Positions 52,634 through 63,764 are shown, counted from the first letter of the stretch. The stretch is DNA of 64,000 nt from Kumtagia sp963839725 (GCA_963839725.1 CAWIWT010000001.1:124001-188000), one strand, 5' to 3'. A program made the numbers and translations. The notes: generated from the sequence alone by a model not told the origin.

Positions 52634-54636
52634 TTTCACCGGCGAGCTACTATCTCGGCATAGACACCGGCGGCACCTACACCGACGCGGTTCTGTGGTC
52701 TGAAGCCACAGGTGTCGCGGCCAAGGCCAAGTCGCTGACCACGCGGCACGATCTTGCGGTCGGCATTGCCGGTGCGGTCGATGCGGTGCTCGCCAAGACC
52801 AATCTCGATCCGAAGGCGGTGAAACTGGTGTCGATGTCGACCACGCTCGCCACCAACGCGCTGGTCGAAGGGCAGGGCGGACGCGTCGCTCTGGTGATGA
52901 TCGGTTTTGCGCCGGGGGACCTGCATCGCGACGGACTGGAAAAGGCACTAGGCGGCGACCCTGTGGTGTTTTGCGATGGCGGGCACGACGTTCACGGCAA
53001 TGCACGGCCCTTCGATCTTGGCGCACTCGATGGCGCTCTGCCCGATCTTGCGAAATCCGTGTCGGGCTTCGCAGTCTGCGCCTATTTCGCCACGCGAAAC
53101 CCTGCGCATGAGACCGCCGCACGCGATCTGATCCGCAGCGCGACCGGCTTGCCGGTCACAGCCAGCCACGAGCTGTCGTCCAAGCTTGGCGGCCCGCGCC
53201 GAGCGCTGACCACGCTGCTCAATGCGCGGCTGATCTCGATGATCGATCGGTTGGTGGCGGCGACGGAGGGCTTTCTGGATCAGCGCGGCATCGCGGCACC
53301 GCTGATGGTGGTGCGCGGCGACGGCGCGCTTGTCTCAGCGGCTTTCGCACGCCAGCGGCCGATTGAGACAATACTTTCCGGTCCGGCTGCCAGCCTCGTC
53401 GGCGCGCGCCACATGACCGGCCTCGACAACGCCATCGTCTCCGATATTGGCGGCACTACGACGGATGTCGCGGTGCTGGACCATGGGCGGCCGCGCCTTG
53501 ATCCGGAAGGCGCCACGGTCGGCGGATTCCGCACCATGGTCGAGGCCGTGGCGATGCGCACGTTTGGCCTCGGCGGCAACTCCGAGGTTCGACTCGAGGA
53601 CGGCGGACTCGACCCCAAGATCCTGCTCGGCCCGCGCCGCCTCGTGCCGCTGGCGCTTGCCGGCATCGCGCATGGCGATGTCGTCGCCCTGCAGCTCGAA
53701 CGGCAGCTTCGCGCGCCAAACGCCGGTCGCATGGATGGCCGGTTCGCGGTGCGCACCGGCGTGCCCGAACGTTTGGCTGCGGGCCTTACCGCGCCCGAAC
53801 AGAAGCTCTACGACGCCATCGGCATGGTGCCGCAGCCGCTCGATACCTTGCTGCCCTCGACGGCGCAGACCGCCACGCTGAACCGGCTGGTGGCGCGCGG
53901 CCTCGTCCATATATGCGGTTTCACGCCGTCTGATGCCGCCCATACGCTGGGCCGTCAGGCGAACTGGGATACCCGCACAGCGCGCCTCGGAGCCGAACTC
54001 TTCGCCCGCCGCCGCGACGGCCGCGGCCAGCCGATTGCCGAGACGCCGGAAGCGCTGTCCGAGCGCGTGCTGGCGGCGGTGACCAGATTTTCGGCGGAAG
54101 TCATCCTCGAAACCGCCTTTGCCGAGGACGGGCTCGACGGCGCATCGACGGTCGCGCACGCATTGGTACAGCGCGCGGTTGACGGGCGCGAAGGCATCGC
54201 ACGCTTCACAGTGGCACTCGACCGTCCGGTGATCGGCCTCGGCGCATCCGCTCCGTTGCATTATGCCGGCTTGGCGGCGCTGGTCGGCAACAAATGCGTG
54301 GTGCCGCAGGACACCGACGTCGCCAACGCTCTCGGCGCGGTTGTCGGCCAGGTCCGTGTTTCGGCTGAAGCCTTGGTCAGCCAGCCACGCGAGGGCATTT
54401 TCCGCCTCTCGGCTGGGGACATGATGCGCGATTTCACCGAGGAAAACGCGGCCGTCGCCGCCGCCGAAGCCCAGGTTCGCGAACTGGCCGCCGAGCGCGC
54501 GCTTGCCGCCGGCACCGACGTTGCGGAGGTTGCGCTTTCACACGATATCCGTACCTCAAGGGTCGAAGGCCAGCGCATGTTTATCGAGGCGCGTATAACC
54601 GCCGTCGCCACAGGCCGTCCGCGAATTGCGGGGTAA
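52630..54636 (+). CDS. One-piece hydantoinase/oxoprolinase N-terminal family protein
   Basis: A 668-residue HyuA-like protein without a HyuB partner. YYLGIDTGGTYTDAVLW is the phosphate-1 loop, STTLATNALVEGQGGRVALV a family mark, ETILSGPAASLVGARHMTG and VSDIGGTTTDVAVLDHG the second phosphate loop. The C-terminus differs from the HyuA at 40.3 kb. Substrate unknown. ATG 52630 overlaps the lipoprotein stop; no good ribosome site is seen apart from GGAAGAG about 16 bases upstream. Confidence 0.88.
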   Translation: MISPASYYLGIDTGGTYTDAVLWSEATGVAAKAKSLTTRHDLAVGIAGAVDAVLAKTNLDPKAVKLVSMSTTLATNALVEGQGGRVALVMIGFAPGDLHRDGLEKALGGDPVVFCDGGHDVHGNARPFDLGALDGALPDLAKSVSGFAVCAYFATRNPAHETAARDLIRSATGLPVTASHELSSKLGGPRRALTTLLNARLISMIDRLVAATEGFLDQRGIAAPLMVVRGDGALVSAAFARQRPIETILSGPAASLVGARHMTGLDNAIVSDIGGTTTDVAVLDHGRPRLDPEGATVGGFRTMVEAVAMRTFGLGGNSEVRLEDGGLDPKILLGPRRLVPLALAGIAHGDVVALQLERQLRAPNAGRMDGRFAVRTGVPERLAAGLTAPEQKLYDAIGMVPQPLDTLLPSTAQTATLNRLVARGLVHICGFTPSDAAHTLGRQANWDTRTARLGAELFARRRDGRGQPIAETPEALSERVLAAVTRFSAEVILETAFAEDGLDGASTVAHALVQRAVDGREGIARFTVALDRPVIGLGASAPLHYAGLAALVGNKCVVPQDTDVANALGAVVGQVRVSAEALVSQPREGIFRLSAGDMMRDFTEENAAVAAAEAQVRELAAERALAAGTDVAEVALSHDIRTSRVEGQRMFIEARITAVATGRPRIAG

Positions 54637-54734
54637 CGATCGCGAAGTCAGCCTGTTGGCGAATTGACCATCTGGCCAGACCATGCCAAAGCCGCAAAAC
54701 CCAAGACGAAACTGGCCGCAAGGAAATTTTTGAT

Positions 54735-56909
54735 ATGCCGGATTTGGTCCCGCTTGCCGGGTTGCGCGTAGCGCGTGTCCTGCACGACTTTGTTGTCCAG
54801 GAAGTACTGCCCGGCACGGGTATCGAGGCGAAGGCCTTTTGGGAAGGTTTCGCCGCGCTCGTTCACGACCTTGCGCCGAAGAACCGCGCGCTGCTGGCCC
54901 GCCGCGATGCAATGCAGGACGAGATCGACGCGTGGCATCGCGAGAACGGCGCGCCTTCCGATCTGGTCGCCTACCGCGCTTTCCTGACCGAGATTGGCTA
55001 TCTGCTGCCGGAAGGTCCCGACTTCACCGTTTCCACGGAAAACGTCGATCCCGAAATTGCCGAAATCGCCGGGCCGCAGTTGGTCGTGCCGGTGATGAAC
55101 GCGCGCTACGCATTGAATGCCGCCAATGCGCGTTGGGGTTCGCTCTATGACGCGCTCTATGGCACCGACGCCATTCCAGAAACCGACGGCGCCGAAAAGA
55201 CCAAGGGCTACAACCCGAAGCGTGGCGCAAAGGTCGTCGCCTGGGCGCGTAAATTCCTCGACGACAGCGTGCCGCTGGACGGCGCGAGTTGGAACGACGC
55301 CAAGGCGTTTGCGGTGGCTGGCGGAAACCTGTCGGTGACCCTGATCGATGGCCGCAAGACCGGCCTGACAAGCCCGCAGAAATTCGCCGGCTATCGCGGA
55401 GATGTCACTGCTCCGGGCAAGTTCCTCATGAGAAACAACGGCATTCACATCGAGGTGCTGATCGATGCCAACTCGCCGATCGGCAAGGACGATCCGGCGC
55501 ATATTTCCGATGTCTGGCTGGAATCGGCGCTGACGACGATCCAGGACTGCGAGGATTCCGTCGCTGCCGTCGATGCCGAGGACAAGGTCGTCGTCTACCG
55601 AAACTGGCTCGGCCTGATGAAGGGCGATCTCGCCGAGGAAGTCACCAAGGGCGGCAAGACGTTCACGCGCAGACTCAGCCCGGACACTGACTATACAGCG
55701 CCGGATGGCTCGACATTCTCGCTGAAATGCCGCTCGCTGATGCTGGTGCGCAATGTCGGCCACCTGATGACCAATCCGGCGATCCACGACTGTAACGGCA
55801 ATGAAGTGCCGGAAGGCATGATGGACGCAGCACTCACCGCGCTGATTGCACTCCACGACATCGGGCCGGGGGGCCGCCGCGCCAACTCGCGAAACGGCTC
55901 CCTGTATATCGTCAAGCCGAAGATGCATGGCCCCGACGAAGTCGCCTTCGCTGTCGAGATATTTTCCCGCGTCGAGGCAATTCTCGGCATGGCGCCCAAT
56001 ACCATCAAGATGGGCATCATGGACGAGGAACGCCGCACGACGATCAACCTCAAGGAGGCGATCCGTGCCGCCAAGGACCGGGTCGTTTTCATCAATACGG
56101 GCTTCCTCGACCGCACAGGCGACGAGATTCATACCTCGATGGAGGCCGGGCCGATGATCCGCAAGGGCGACATGAAGCAGGCCGCATGGATCTCAGCGTA
56201 TGAGAATTGGAACGTCGATATCGGCCTGGATTGCGGTCTTGCCGGCCATGCGCAGATAGGCAAGGGCATGTGGGCGATGCCGGACCTGATGGCGGCGATG
56301 CTTGAGCAGAAGATCGCGCACCCCAAGGCCGGCGCCAACACCGCGTGGGTGCCGTCGCCGACCGCGGCCACGCTTCACGCCACCCACTACCACAAGGTCG
56401 ACGTGCAGGCGGTGCAGGCTGCGCTAAAGAGCCGCCCGCGCGCCAAGCTCGATGATATCCTGTCGGTGCCCGTCGCCACGCGGCCAAACTGGACACAGGA
56501 GGAAATCCAGCGCGAACTCGACAACAATGCTCAAGGCATTCTTGGCTACGTGGTGCGCTGGATAGACCGGGGCGTAGGTTGCTCGAAAGTGCCGGACATC
56601 AACGATGTCGGTCTGATGGAAGACCGTGCCACCCTGCGCATTTCTTCCCAACACATCGCCAACTGGCTGCGTCAAGGGGTCTGCACGAAGATCCAGGTGA
56701 TGGATTCGCTGCAGCGCATGGCGGCGATCGTCGACCTGCAGAATGCCGGCGACCCGCTCTATCGACCAATGGCGCCGGATTTCGACGGCTCGATCGCCTT
56801 TCTCGCGGCCTGCGATCTGGTGTTCAAAGGCCGCGCCCAGCCCAACGGTTACACTGAACCGGTACTGCACGCACGACGGCTGGAGTTGAAGGCTTCCGCT
56901 GGGCAATAG
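54735..56909 (+). CDS. glcB: Malate synthase G
   Basis: Condenses glyoxylate with acetyl-CoA to malate in the glyoxylate cycle. The 724-residue length and the G-isoform layout fit. Visible motifs include GKFLMRNNGIHIEVLID, TTIQDCEDSVAAVDAEDKV (with catalytic acidic residues), SLMLVRNVGHLMTNPAI, MGIMDEERRTTINLKE, FINTGFLDRTGDEIHTSMEAG and HATHYHKVDV. ATG 54735 follows AAGGAAAT. Monocistronic in appearance. Confidence 0.97.
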   Translation: MPDLVPLAGLRVARVLHDFVVQEVLPGTGIEAKAFWEGFAALVHDLAPKNRALLARRDAMQDEIDAWHRENGAPSDLVAYRAFLTEIGYLLPEGPDFTVSTENVDPEIAEIAGPQLVVPVMNARYALNAANARWGSLYDALYGTDAIPETDGAEKTKGYNPKRGAKVVAWARKFLDDSVPLDGASWNDAKAFAVAGGNLSVTLIDGRKTGLTSPQKFAGYRGDVTAPGKFLMRNNGIHIEVLIDANSPIGKDDPAHISDVWLESALTTIQDCEDSVAAVDAEDKVVVYRNWLGLMKGDLAEEVTKGGKTFTRRLSPDTDYTAPDGSTFSLKCRSLMLVRNVGHLMTNPAIHDCNGNEVPEGMMDAALTALIALHDIGPGGRRANSRNGSLYIVKPKMHGPDEVAFAVEIFSRVEAILGMAPNTIKMGIMDEERRTTINLKEAIRAAKDRVVFINTGFLDRTGDEIHTSMEAGPMIRKGDMKQAAWISAYENWNVDIGLDCGLAGHAQIGKGMWAMPDLMAAMLEQKIAHPKAGANTAWVPSPTAATLHATHYHKVDVQAVQAALKSRPRAKLDDILSVPVATRPNWTQEEIQRELDNNAQGILGYVVRWIDRGVGCSKVPDINDVGLMEDRATLRISSQHIANWLRQGVCTKIQVMDSLQRMAAIVDLQNAGDPLYRPMAPDFDGSIAFLAACDLVFKGRAQPNGYTEPVLHARRLELKASAGQ

Positions 56910-56929
56910 AGCGAACATCGTGTTCCTTC

Positions 56930-57090
56930 GCACCCCCCTCTGTCCTGCCGGACATCTCCCCCTCAAGGGGGGAGATCAGACGTCCGCTTGGGCTTCGCCA
57001 GTCGCCGACGTTGCGGGAGAGCCGGCGCGGCCGAAGCAGCTGCGCTCCCCCCTTGAGGGGGAGATGTCCGGCAGGACAGAGGGGGGTGTG
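56930..57090. repeat. Palindromic repeat between glcB and tsaB
   Basis: Arms 56930-56981 and 57040-57090 are near-perfect reverse complements (TGTCCTGCCGGACATCTCCC against GGGAGATGTCCGGCAGGACA). The right tail GTGAAGGAACG is followed 9 bases later by the tsaB ATG. Confidence 0.9.
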
Positions 57091-57104
57091 AAGGAACGAC
57101 GCGC

Positions 57105-57794
57105 ATGGGCGCGTTTCCCATGATCCTCCTTGCCATCGATTGTTCCGCCAACCTCTGCGCCGCCTGCGTCTATGATGCGGTTGCCGGGCGTGAGCTTGGC
57201 CGTTCGGTGCTCGACCTCGGCAAAGGTCATGCCGAGCACCTGATCACGGTGATCGACGCAGCGTTGGCGGCTGCGGAAAAGGCCTATTCGGACCTCGACG
57301 CCATCGCCGTTTCGGTCGGCCCTGGCTCGTTCACCGGCATTCGCGTCGCGGTTTCCGCGGCGCGGGGCTTCGCGCTGGCGCTCGACATTCCCGCAATCGG
57401 CGTCAACACTCTGGAGGCGCTTGCCGCCGAGGTTCGCGAGGCCGGCGGCGCAAAACCTGTCATGGCCGCGCTGACTTCCGGACAGGAAAATGTTCAGCTT
57501 GGCGTTTACGATGAATTCGGAAGCGTGGCGTATGCTCCAGGAATGATGACGTTGCGGGTGGCTGCAGAACTGGCGTCGAACACCAAGGTGGTACTTGCCG
57601 GAACCGCTGCCCGCCATATTTCCGAACACTCGGATCGGCCCGTGGCTTCCGAGAAAGCAACGGCCGATGTCGGTGTCTACGCACGGGTTGCCATTGCCAA
57701 GGGCGCGGACGGCAGCAAGCCCAGCCCGCTATATCTTCGAGAGCCGGACGCCAAGCCGCAGGCGGGGTTCGTTCTGCCGAGACGGCAGAGCTAG
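57105..57794 (+). CDS. tsaB: tRNA threonylcarbamoyladenosine protein TsaB
   Basis: Partner of TsaD in the t6A37 modification of ANN-decoding tRNAs. The 229-residue product contains MILLAIDCSANLCAACVYD, the HAEHLITVIDAAL helix, and SVGPGSFTGIRVAVSAARGFALAL, all diagnostic. ATG 57105 has AAGGA nine bases upstream, provided by the repeat tail; the family-conserved part begins at the second ATG, 57120. First gene of a conserved housekeeping block. Confidence 0.94.
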   Translation: MGAFPMILLAIDCSANLCAACVYDAVAGRELGRSVLDLGKGHAEHLITVIDAALAAAEKAYSDLDAIAVSVGPGSFTGIRVAVSAARGFALALDIPAIGVNTLEALAAEVREAGGAKPVMAALTSGQENVQLGVYDEFGSVAYAPGMMTLRVAAELASNTKVVLAGTAARHISEHSDRPVASEKATADVGVYARVAIAKGADGSKPSPLYLREPDAKPQAGFVLPRRQS

Positions 57795-57821
57795 AAAATG
57801 TCGGGCTGGCGAGGTTAGTAG

Positions 57822-58322
57822 ATGTTCATGCGAATCCCCTTCCTCCAGCCTCGCCACCGAGAATTCGCGCTGGCCCCACTCGAAACCGCCGACCTGCCGG
57901 CGGTCGCGTCCATCCATCGCGAGGATTTTGCGCGCCCGTGGAGCGAGGAGGAATTTGGCGGCTTGCTCTGTCAGGATACGGTTTTTGGTTTTGCCGCCCG
58001 CGAGGTTGGTCATGGCAGCGAAGGGCCGGTTGGATTTGTGTTGGCGCGGCTTGCCGCCGGCGAGGCCGAAATCCTCACCGTTGCCGTTGCGCGCTCGCAC
58101 CGCAGGCTTGGCCTCGGATGGCAGTTGATGGACGCGGTGCTGCGCGAACTGCATGCGCGCCGGGCCGACGCGCTGTTCCTTGAGGTCGATGAAAAGAACA
58201 CCCCAGCCATCGCGCTCTATCGCCGCTTTGGCTTTCGCCAGGTGGGCCGCCGTCCGAATTATTATTCGAGCAACGATGGCTCTTCGGCGGGCGCGCTTGT
58301 CATGCGCCGCGATCTCCGATAG
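57822..58322 (+). CDS. rimI: Ribosomal-protein-alanine N-acetyltransferase RimI
   Basis: GNAT acetyltransferase that acetylates the N-terminus of ribosomal protein S18. The 166-residue product has IHREDFARPWSEEEF near the N-terminus, the acetyl-CoA loop VARSHRRLGLGWQLM, and EVDEKNTPAIALYRRFGFRQVGRRPNYY. It adjoins tsaB, as is usual in Rhizobiales. Confidence 0.92.
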   Translation: MFMRIPFLQPRHREFALAPLETADLPAVASIHREDFARPWSEEEFGGLLCQDTVFGFAAREVGHGSEGPVGFVLARLAAGEAEILTVAVARSHRRLGLGWQLMDAVLRELHARRADALFLEVDEKNTPAIALYRRFGFRQVGRRPNYYSSNDGSSAGALVMRRDLR

Positions 58323-58398
58323 CGCTAGGTCCGGCTTTCTTGCCGGGCACTGTATGACATTCGCGCTTTTCTCCCTCACCCGGCGTCCCTGAGCATCC

Positions 58399-59199
58399 AT
58401 GATCGGCACAATCCGGACGGTTGTTGCGTTGGTGGTCATCGCGGCGCTGACCACCGTGCTCGGACCCTTTCAATGGCTTGGCATCAGGACCGGCCTTTGG
58501 CGCGGGCGCAGGCTGCTGCGGCTCTGGCACAGGACCGCGACGACGCTGCTGGGCATTCGCATCCGCAGCTTTGGCAACCTCGCGCAGGGCCGGCCGCTGT
58601 TGCTCGCGGCAAACCACATCTCATGGGCTGATATTACGGTGCTCGCGGCGACCGCCGACGTCTCCTTCATCGCCAAGTCTGAAATGTCGGGCTGGCCGAT
58701 TTTCGGCTGGTTTTCGCGAATGCAGCGGTCGGTCTTTGTCGAACGCGACCGCCGCCGCAAGTCCGGCGAACAGGCTGGCGAGATTGCCGAGCGTCTGGCG
58801 GAAGGCGACGTCATGGTGTTGTTCGCCGAAGGCACGACCGGCGACGGTAATATGCTCCTGCCGTTCAACACGACATTGTTCGGGGCCGCCTCGATGATGC
58901 TGTCGGCCAGTCATCACGACGAAATGTGGATCCAGCCGGTGGCGATTGCCTACACGCGGCTGCAAGGCCTGCCGATGGGCCGTCAGTTTCGGCCAAAAGC
59001 GGCGTGGATCGGCGATGAAGACCTGATCCCGCATCTTGGCGCGCTGCTGCATGAAGGCGCTATCGATGTTGAGGTGCACTTCGGCGAGCCGCTGCCGTTC
59101 ACCGCCAAAAGCAGCCGCAAGCAGGTGGCGCGCCGCGCCGAGCAGCAGGTGCGGGAGCTGTTTAATGGCGCGCTGAGGAACCCGGCTTCGGGGCGGTAG
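58399..59199 (+). CDS. 1-acyl-sn-glycerol-3-phosphate acyltransferase (PlsC family)
   Basis: Membrane-associated acyltransferase of phospholipid synthesis. The 266-residue product has an N-terminal membrane segment (residues 5-25), the catalytic HX4D motif in NHISWAD, the glycerol-phosphate loop VFVERDRRRKSGEQ, and FAEGTTGDGN. It may act as PlsC or as the OlsA-type enzyme for ornithine lipids; the sequence does not decide. Confidence 0.88.
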   Translation: MIGTIRTVVALVVIAALTTVLGPFQWLGIRTGLWRGRRLLRLWHRTATTLLGIRIRSFGNLAQGRPLLLAANHISWADITVLAATADVSFIAKSEMSGWPIFGWFSRMQRSVFVERDRRRKSGEQAGEIAERLAEGDVMVLFAEGTTGDGNMLLPFNTTLFGAASMMLSASHHDEMWIQPVAIAYTRLQGLPMGRQFRPKAAWIGDEDLIPHLGALLHEGAIDVEVHFGEPLPFTAKSSRKQVARRAEQQVRELFNGALRNPASGR

Positions 59200-59212
59200 T
59201 ATTGCTTGTTGC

Positions 59213-59395
59213 GCTCCCCTCACCCGGCATCCGCTCCGCTCGGCCACCCTCTCCCCGCTGGGGAGAGGAGACTTGCGAACCGCGCTGCCTATCCAATCAA
59301 GGGACCAAAATTTTGGCTGAGCGGCGGGCGAACCTCCTCTCCCCAACGGGGAGAGGGTGGCCGAGCGGAGCGGAGGCCGGGTGAGGGGGAGCCCT
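59213..59395. repeat. Palindromic repeat between plsC and miaB
   Basis: CCCCTCACCCGGCATCCGCT and CGGCCACCCTCTCCCCGCTGGGGAGAGG (59215-59269) are mirrored by CCTCTCCCCAACGGGGAGAGGG and GAGGCCGGGTGAGGGG (59335-59390). Confidence 0.85.
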
Positions 59396-59467
59396 GGTTT
59401 CAGTTCGTGATTGGGAGCTGTCGCTTCCATCTGTCCTTCCCCGCCAAAAGGCGCTAGAAGCCCAGCA

Positions 59468-60871
<1,404 letters not shown>

Positions 60872-60889
60872 AGGCTGAAGGAGAGACGT

Positions 60890-61933
60890 TTGGTCGCCAC
60901 CGCAGATCTGAAACAGGCGCCTTCCGGGGCGTCGGATATGGCGCACATCGTCCTCACCTTCGATAACAACAAACTGGCCAGTGCGCTTTACGGTCCGTTC
61001 GACGAGAATCTGGCGCGGCTTGAACAGAAGCTGGGCGTCGATCTGCGTTCGCGCGGCAATCAGGTAACGATCAAGGGCAGCGCCGCCGCCGCCGAACAGG
61101 CGCGCCGCGCGCTGGATCATCTCTATGGCATCCTGCAGAAGGGCGTCGACATTGCGCAATCGGATGTCGATGGCGCCGTGCGCATGGCTATCGCCGCCGA
61201 CGATCAGCTGACGCTGCCGACCCTGGAACGCAAGGGCAAGATGGCCGCCGCCCAGATCGCCACGCGCAAGCGCACTATCTATGCGCGCTCTCTCAACCAG
61301 GACGCCTATATGCGGGCGCTGGAGCGCGCCGAACTGGTGTTCGGTATCGGTCCGGCGGGAACCGGCAAAACCTATCTGGCCGTTGCGCATGCTGCGATGA
61401 TGCTGGAGCGCGGCATGGTCGAACGCATCATCCTGTCGCGGCCGGCGGTCGAGGCCGGCGAGCGTCTTGGCTTCCTGCCGGGCGACATGAAGGAAAAGGT
61501 CGATCCCTATCTGCGGCCGCTTTACGACGCGCTTTACGACATGATGCCGGCCGACAAGGTGGAGCGCGCGCTGACTGCCGGCGCCATTGAAATCGCGCCG
61601 CTCGCCTTCATGCGTGGCCGCACGCTGGCGCACTCCGCCGTCATTCTCGACGAGGCGCAGAACACCACGCCGATGCAGATGAAGATGTTCCTGACCCGTT
61701 TGGGCGAGAATTCGCGCATGATCATTACCGGCGACCCGACGCAGATCGATCTGCCGCCGCAGACCAAGTCTGGCCTGGTCGAGGCGCTGCGCATCCTCGA
61801 CGGCATTCCGGGCGCGGTGACTGTGCGTTTCGGCGACGGCGATGTCGTGCGCCACCCGCTTGTGGCCGAGATCGTGCGTGCCTATGACCGCGACGGCAAA
61901 TTGTCGCGCGGCTTGGGTACGGGAGAGAATTGA
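60890..61933 (+). CDS. phoH: PhoH-like ATPase
   Basis: P-loop protein thought to act in RNA metabolism with YbeY. The 347-residue product has an N-terminal KH-like part, then FGIGPAGTGKTYLAVAHAA (Walker A), RPAVEAGERLGFLPGDMKEKVDPYLRPLYDAL and VILDEAQNTTPMQMKMFLTRLGENSRMIITGDPTQIDLP (Walker B and sensor). It starts with TTG 60890, with AAGGAGAG just upstream. Its partner ybeY follows after a repeat. Confidence 0.94.
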   Translation: MVATADLKQAPSGASDMAHIVLTFDNNKLASALYGPFDENLARLEQKLGVDLRSRGNQVTIKGSAAAAEQARRALDHLYGILQKGVDIAQSDVDGAVRMAIAADDQLTLPTLERKGKMAAAQIATRKRTIYARSLNQDAYMRALERAELVFGIGPAGTGKTYLAVAHAAMMLERGMVERIILSRPAVEAGERLGFLPGDMKEKVDPYLRPLYDALYDMMPADKVERALTAGAIEIAPLAFMRGRTLAHSAVILDEAQNTTPMQMKMFLTRLGENSRMIITGDPTQIDLPPQTKSGLVEALRILDGIPGAVTVRFGDGDVVRHPLVAEIVRAYDRDGKLSRGLGTGEN

Positions 61934-61964
61934 GCCGAATTGCGCTTAATGGCCGCTCCGCCCC

Positions 61965-62085
61965 TCATCCGCCTGCCGGCACCTTCTCCCCGTGAAAATC
62001 GGAGAGAAGGGACGCTGGTCGCTACGCTGACGCCCCCCTCTCCCTGTTCTTTACAGCGAGAGGGTAAGGGTGAGGGGCAGCGCTG
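61965..62085. repeat. Palindromic repeat between phoH and ybeY
   Basis: CTTCTCCCCGTGAAAATCGGAGAGAAGG and CCCCCTCTCCCTGTTCTTTACAGCGAGAGGG with GGGTGAGGGGCAGC at the right end. It shares its ends with the in-frame copy at 31126-31222. GAGGGG in the tail lies about 11 bases before the GTG of ybeY. Confidence 0.8.
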
Positions 62086-62088
62086 AAC

Positions 62089-62595
62089 GTGCCTGCAACC
62101 AAGCGCCAGCGAACCAAACCCGTCTCTATGTCGATCGACATCATGGTCGAGGCCGGCGATTGGCCGAGCGAGGAGCATCTGGCCTCCCTTGCCGCCAACG
62201 CCGTCGATGCGGCGGTCAGCGAGGCCGGCGCTCATGCTGCGCAGCCGGTGGAGCTAAGCCTGGTTTTCACCGACGACGATCACATCAAGATGCTTAATGC
62301 CGGCTGGCGCGGCAAGGACAAGCCGACCAACGTGCTGTCCTTTCCTGCCTTTCCGACGAAAATCGGCGCGCTGCTGCCGCCGATGCTTGGCGACATCATC
62401 CTTGCCCAGGAGACGGTCGCCGGCGAGGCGGAACTGGAAGGCAAGCCCCTTGATCACCATATTTCGCACCTGATCGTTCATGGCCTACTGCATCTTATCG
62501 GCCATGACCACGGGACGGACGCGGAGGCCGAACTGATGGAAGCACTGGAGCGCCGGGCGCTCGCAAGGCTTGCCATTCCCGATCCCTACGCGTAA
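62089..62595 (+). CDS. ybeY: Endoribonuclease YbeY (rRNA maturation factor)
   Basis: Zinc-dependent RNase involved in 16S rRNA 3'-end processing and small-RNA control. The 168-residue product has the metal motif HGLLHLIGHDH, and NVLSFPAFP and LGDIILA as in the family. Start is GTG 62089 close to the repeat tail; ATG 62128 (MSIDIMVEAGDW) is the conserved beginning and may be used instead. Confidence 0.94.
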   Translation: MPATKRQRTKPVSMSIDIMVEAGDWPSEEHLASLAANAVDAAVSEAGAHAAQPVELSLVFTDDDHIKMLNAGWRGKDKPTNVLSFPAFPTKIGALLPPMLGDIILAQETVAGEAELEGKPLDHHISHLIVHGLLHLIGHDHGTDAEAELMEALERRALARLAIPDPYA

Positions 62596-62664
62596 CACAA
62601 AAGGGCAAAGCATGCCGCACTCAGCAGATGCTGGCCGCAGCGTGCTCAAATCGACCGGACCGAG

Positions 62665-63726
62665 ATGAACGATACCCCCGAGACTGTCGCGGGCCCCGAA
62701 TCGGGCAGCGCCAGGAAGATTGCGGACAAGGCCGAAGAGGTTCCTAGTCCTAGTACCGCCACGGCGGCCCCAGCCGAGCGCGCTTCCTTCATAGACTGGC
62801 TTGCCACGCTGTTCCGGCAAAAGAACGGCAGCAGCCTGCGCGACGATCTGACGGATGCGCTCGCCGAAAGCGCGCCGGATGCCGAAGCCTTTTCGCCTGC
62901 CGAACGTGCGATGCTCAACAATATCCTGCGGCTGCGCGAGGTGCGGGTCGAGGATGTCATGGTGCCACGCGCCGACATCGAGGCGGTGGAGATATCGATA
63001 ACGCTGGGCGAATTGCTGAACGTGTTCGAGCAGTCAGGGCATTCGCGCATGCCGGTGTATTCCGAGACGCTCGACGATCCGCGCGGCATGGTCCATATCC
63101 GCGACGTGCTGGCACATATCACGCTGGCCGCCCGTCCCAAGAAAGGCAGGGCATCAAAGAAGCCGGTCGCCGGCAACACGCCGCTCGACCTTGCCAATGT
63201 CGACCTTGGCCGCTCGATCGGCGAACTCAACCTGATCCGTACGGTTCTGTTCGTACCGCCCTCTATGCTGGCGTCGGACCTGATGGCGCGCATGCAGGCG
63301 GCGCGCACGCAGATGGCACTGGTGATCGACGAATATGGCGGCACCGACGGGCTCGCTTCGCTGGAAGACATAGTTGAGATGGTCGTCGGCGACATCGAGG
63401 ACGAGCATGACGAAGAAGTACCGCTGATTACCCAGGCAGCCGACGGTGCGTTTGTTGTCGATGCGAAAGCGGAAATCGACGATGTCGCCAAGCTGATCGG
63501 CGAGGATTTCGCCCCGGGCGAGCATGGCGACTATGTCGATACAATCGGCGGCCTGATCTTCAACGCGCTTGGCCGGGTTCCGGCGCGCGGCGAGGTCGTG
63601 CAGGCGGTTCCGGGCTTCGAGTTCCACGTGCTCGACGCCGACCCGCGCCGAGTGAAGCGGGTGCGTATCGTCGAGACCAAGGGCGACCGCCGCCGCAGGG
63701 CCGCAAAGGCCGGGCAGGCGGAGTAA
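62665..63726 (+). CDS. CBS-domain hemolysin/CorC-like protein
   Basis: Soluble CorC/TlyC-type protein of 353 residues: variable N-terminus, two CBS domains (residues about 85-230, from VRVEDVMVPRADIEAVEI to MALVIDEYGGTDGLASLEDIVEMVVGDIEDEHD), then a CorC_HlyC domain (GDYVDTIGGLIFNALGRVPARGEVV). It has no DUF21 membrane domain. In Rhizobiales lnt usually comes next, but it lies outside this window. Confidence 0.92.
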   Translation: MNDTPETVAGPESGSARKIADKAEEVPSPSTATAAPAERASFIDWLATLFRQKNGSSLRDDLTDALAESAPDAEAFSPAERAMLNNILRLREVRVEDVMVPRADIEAVEISITLGELLNVFEQSGHSRMPVYSETLDDPRGMVHIRDVLAHITLAARPKKGRASKKPVAGNTPLDLANVDLGRSIGELNLIRTVLFVPPSMLASDLMARMQAARTQMALVIDEYGGTDGLASLEDIVEMVVGDIEDEHDEEVPLITQAADGAFVVDAKAEIDDVAKLIGEDFAPGEHGDYVDTIGGLIFNALGRVPARGEVVQAVPGFEFHVLDADPRRVKRVRIVETKGDRRRRAAKAGQAE

Positions 63727-63764
63727 CATAAGGGCGTTAGGTTTTGACCGTGTTCGCCGCCCCT

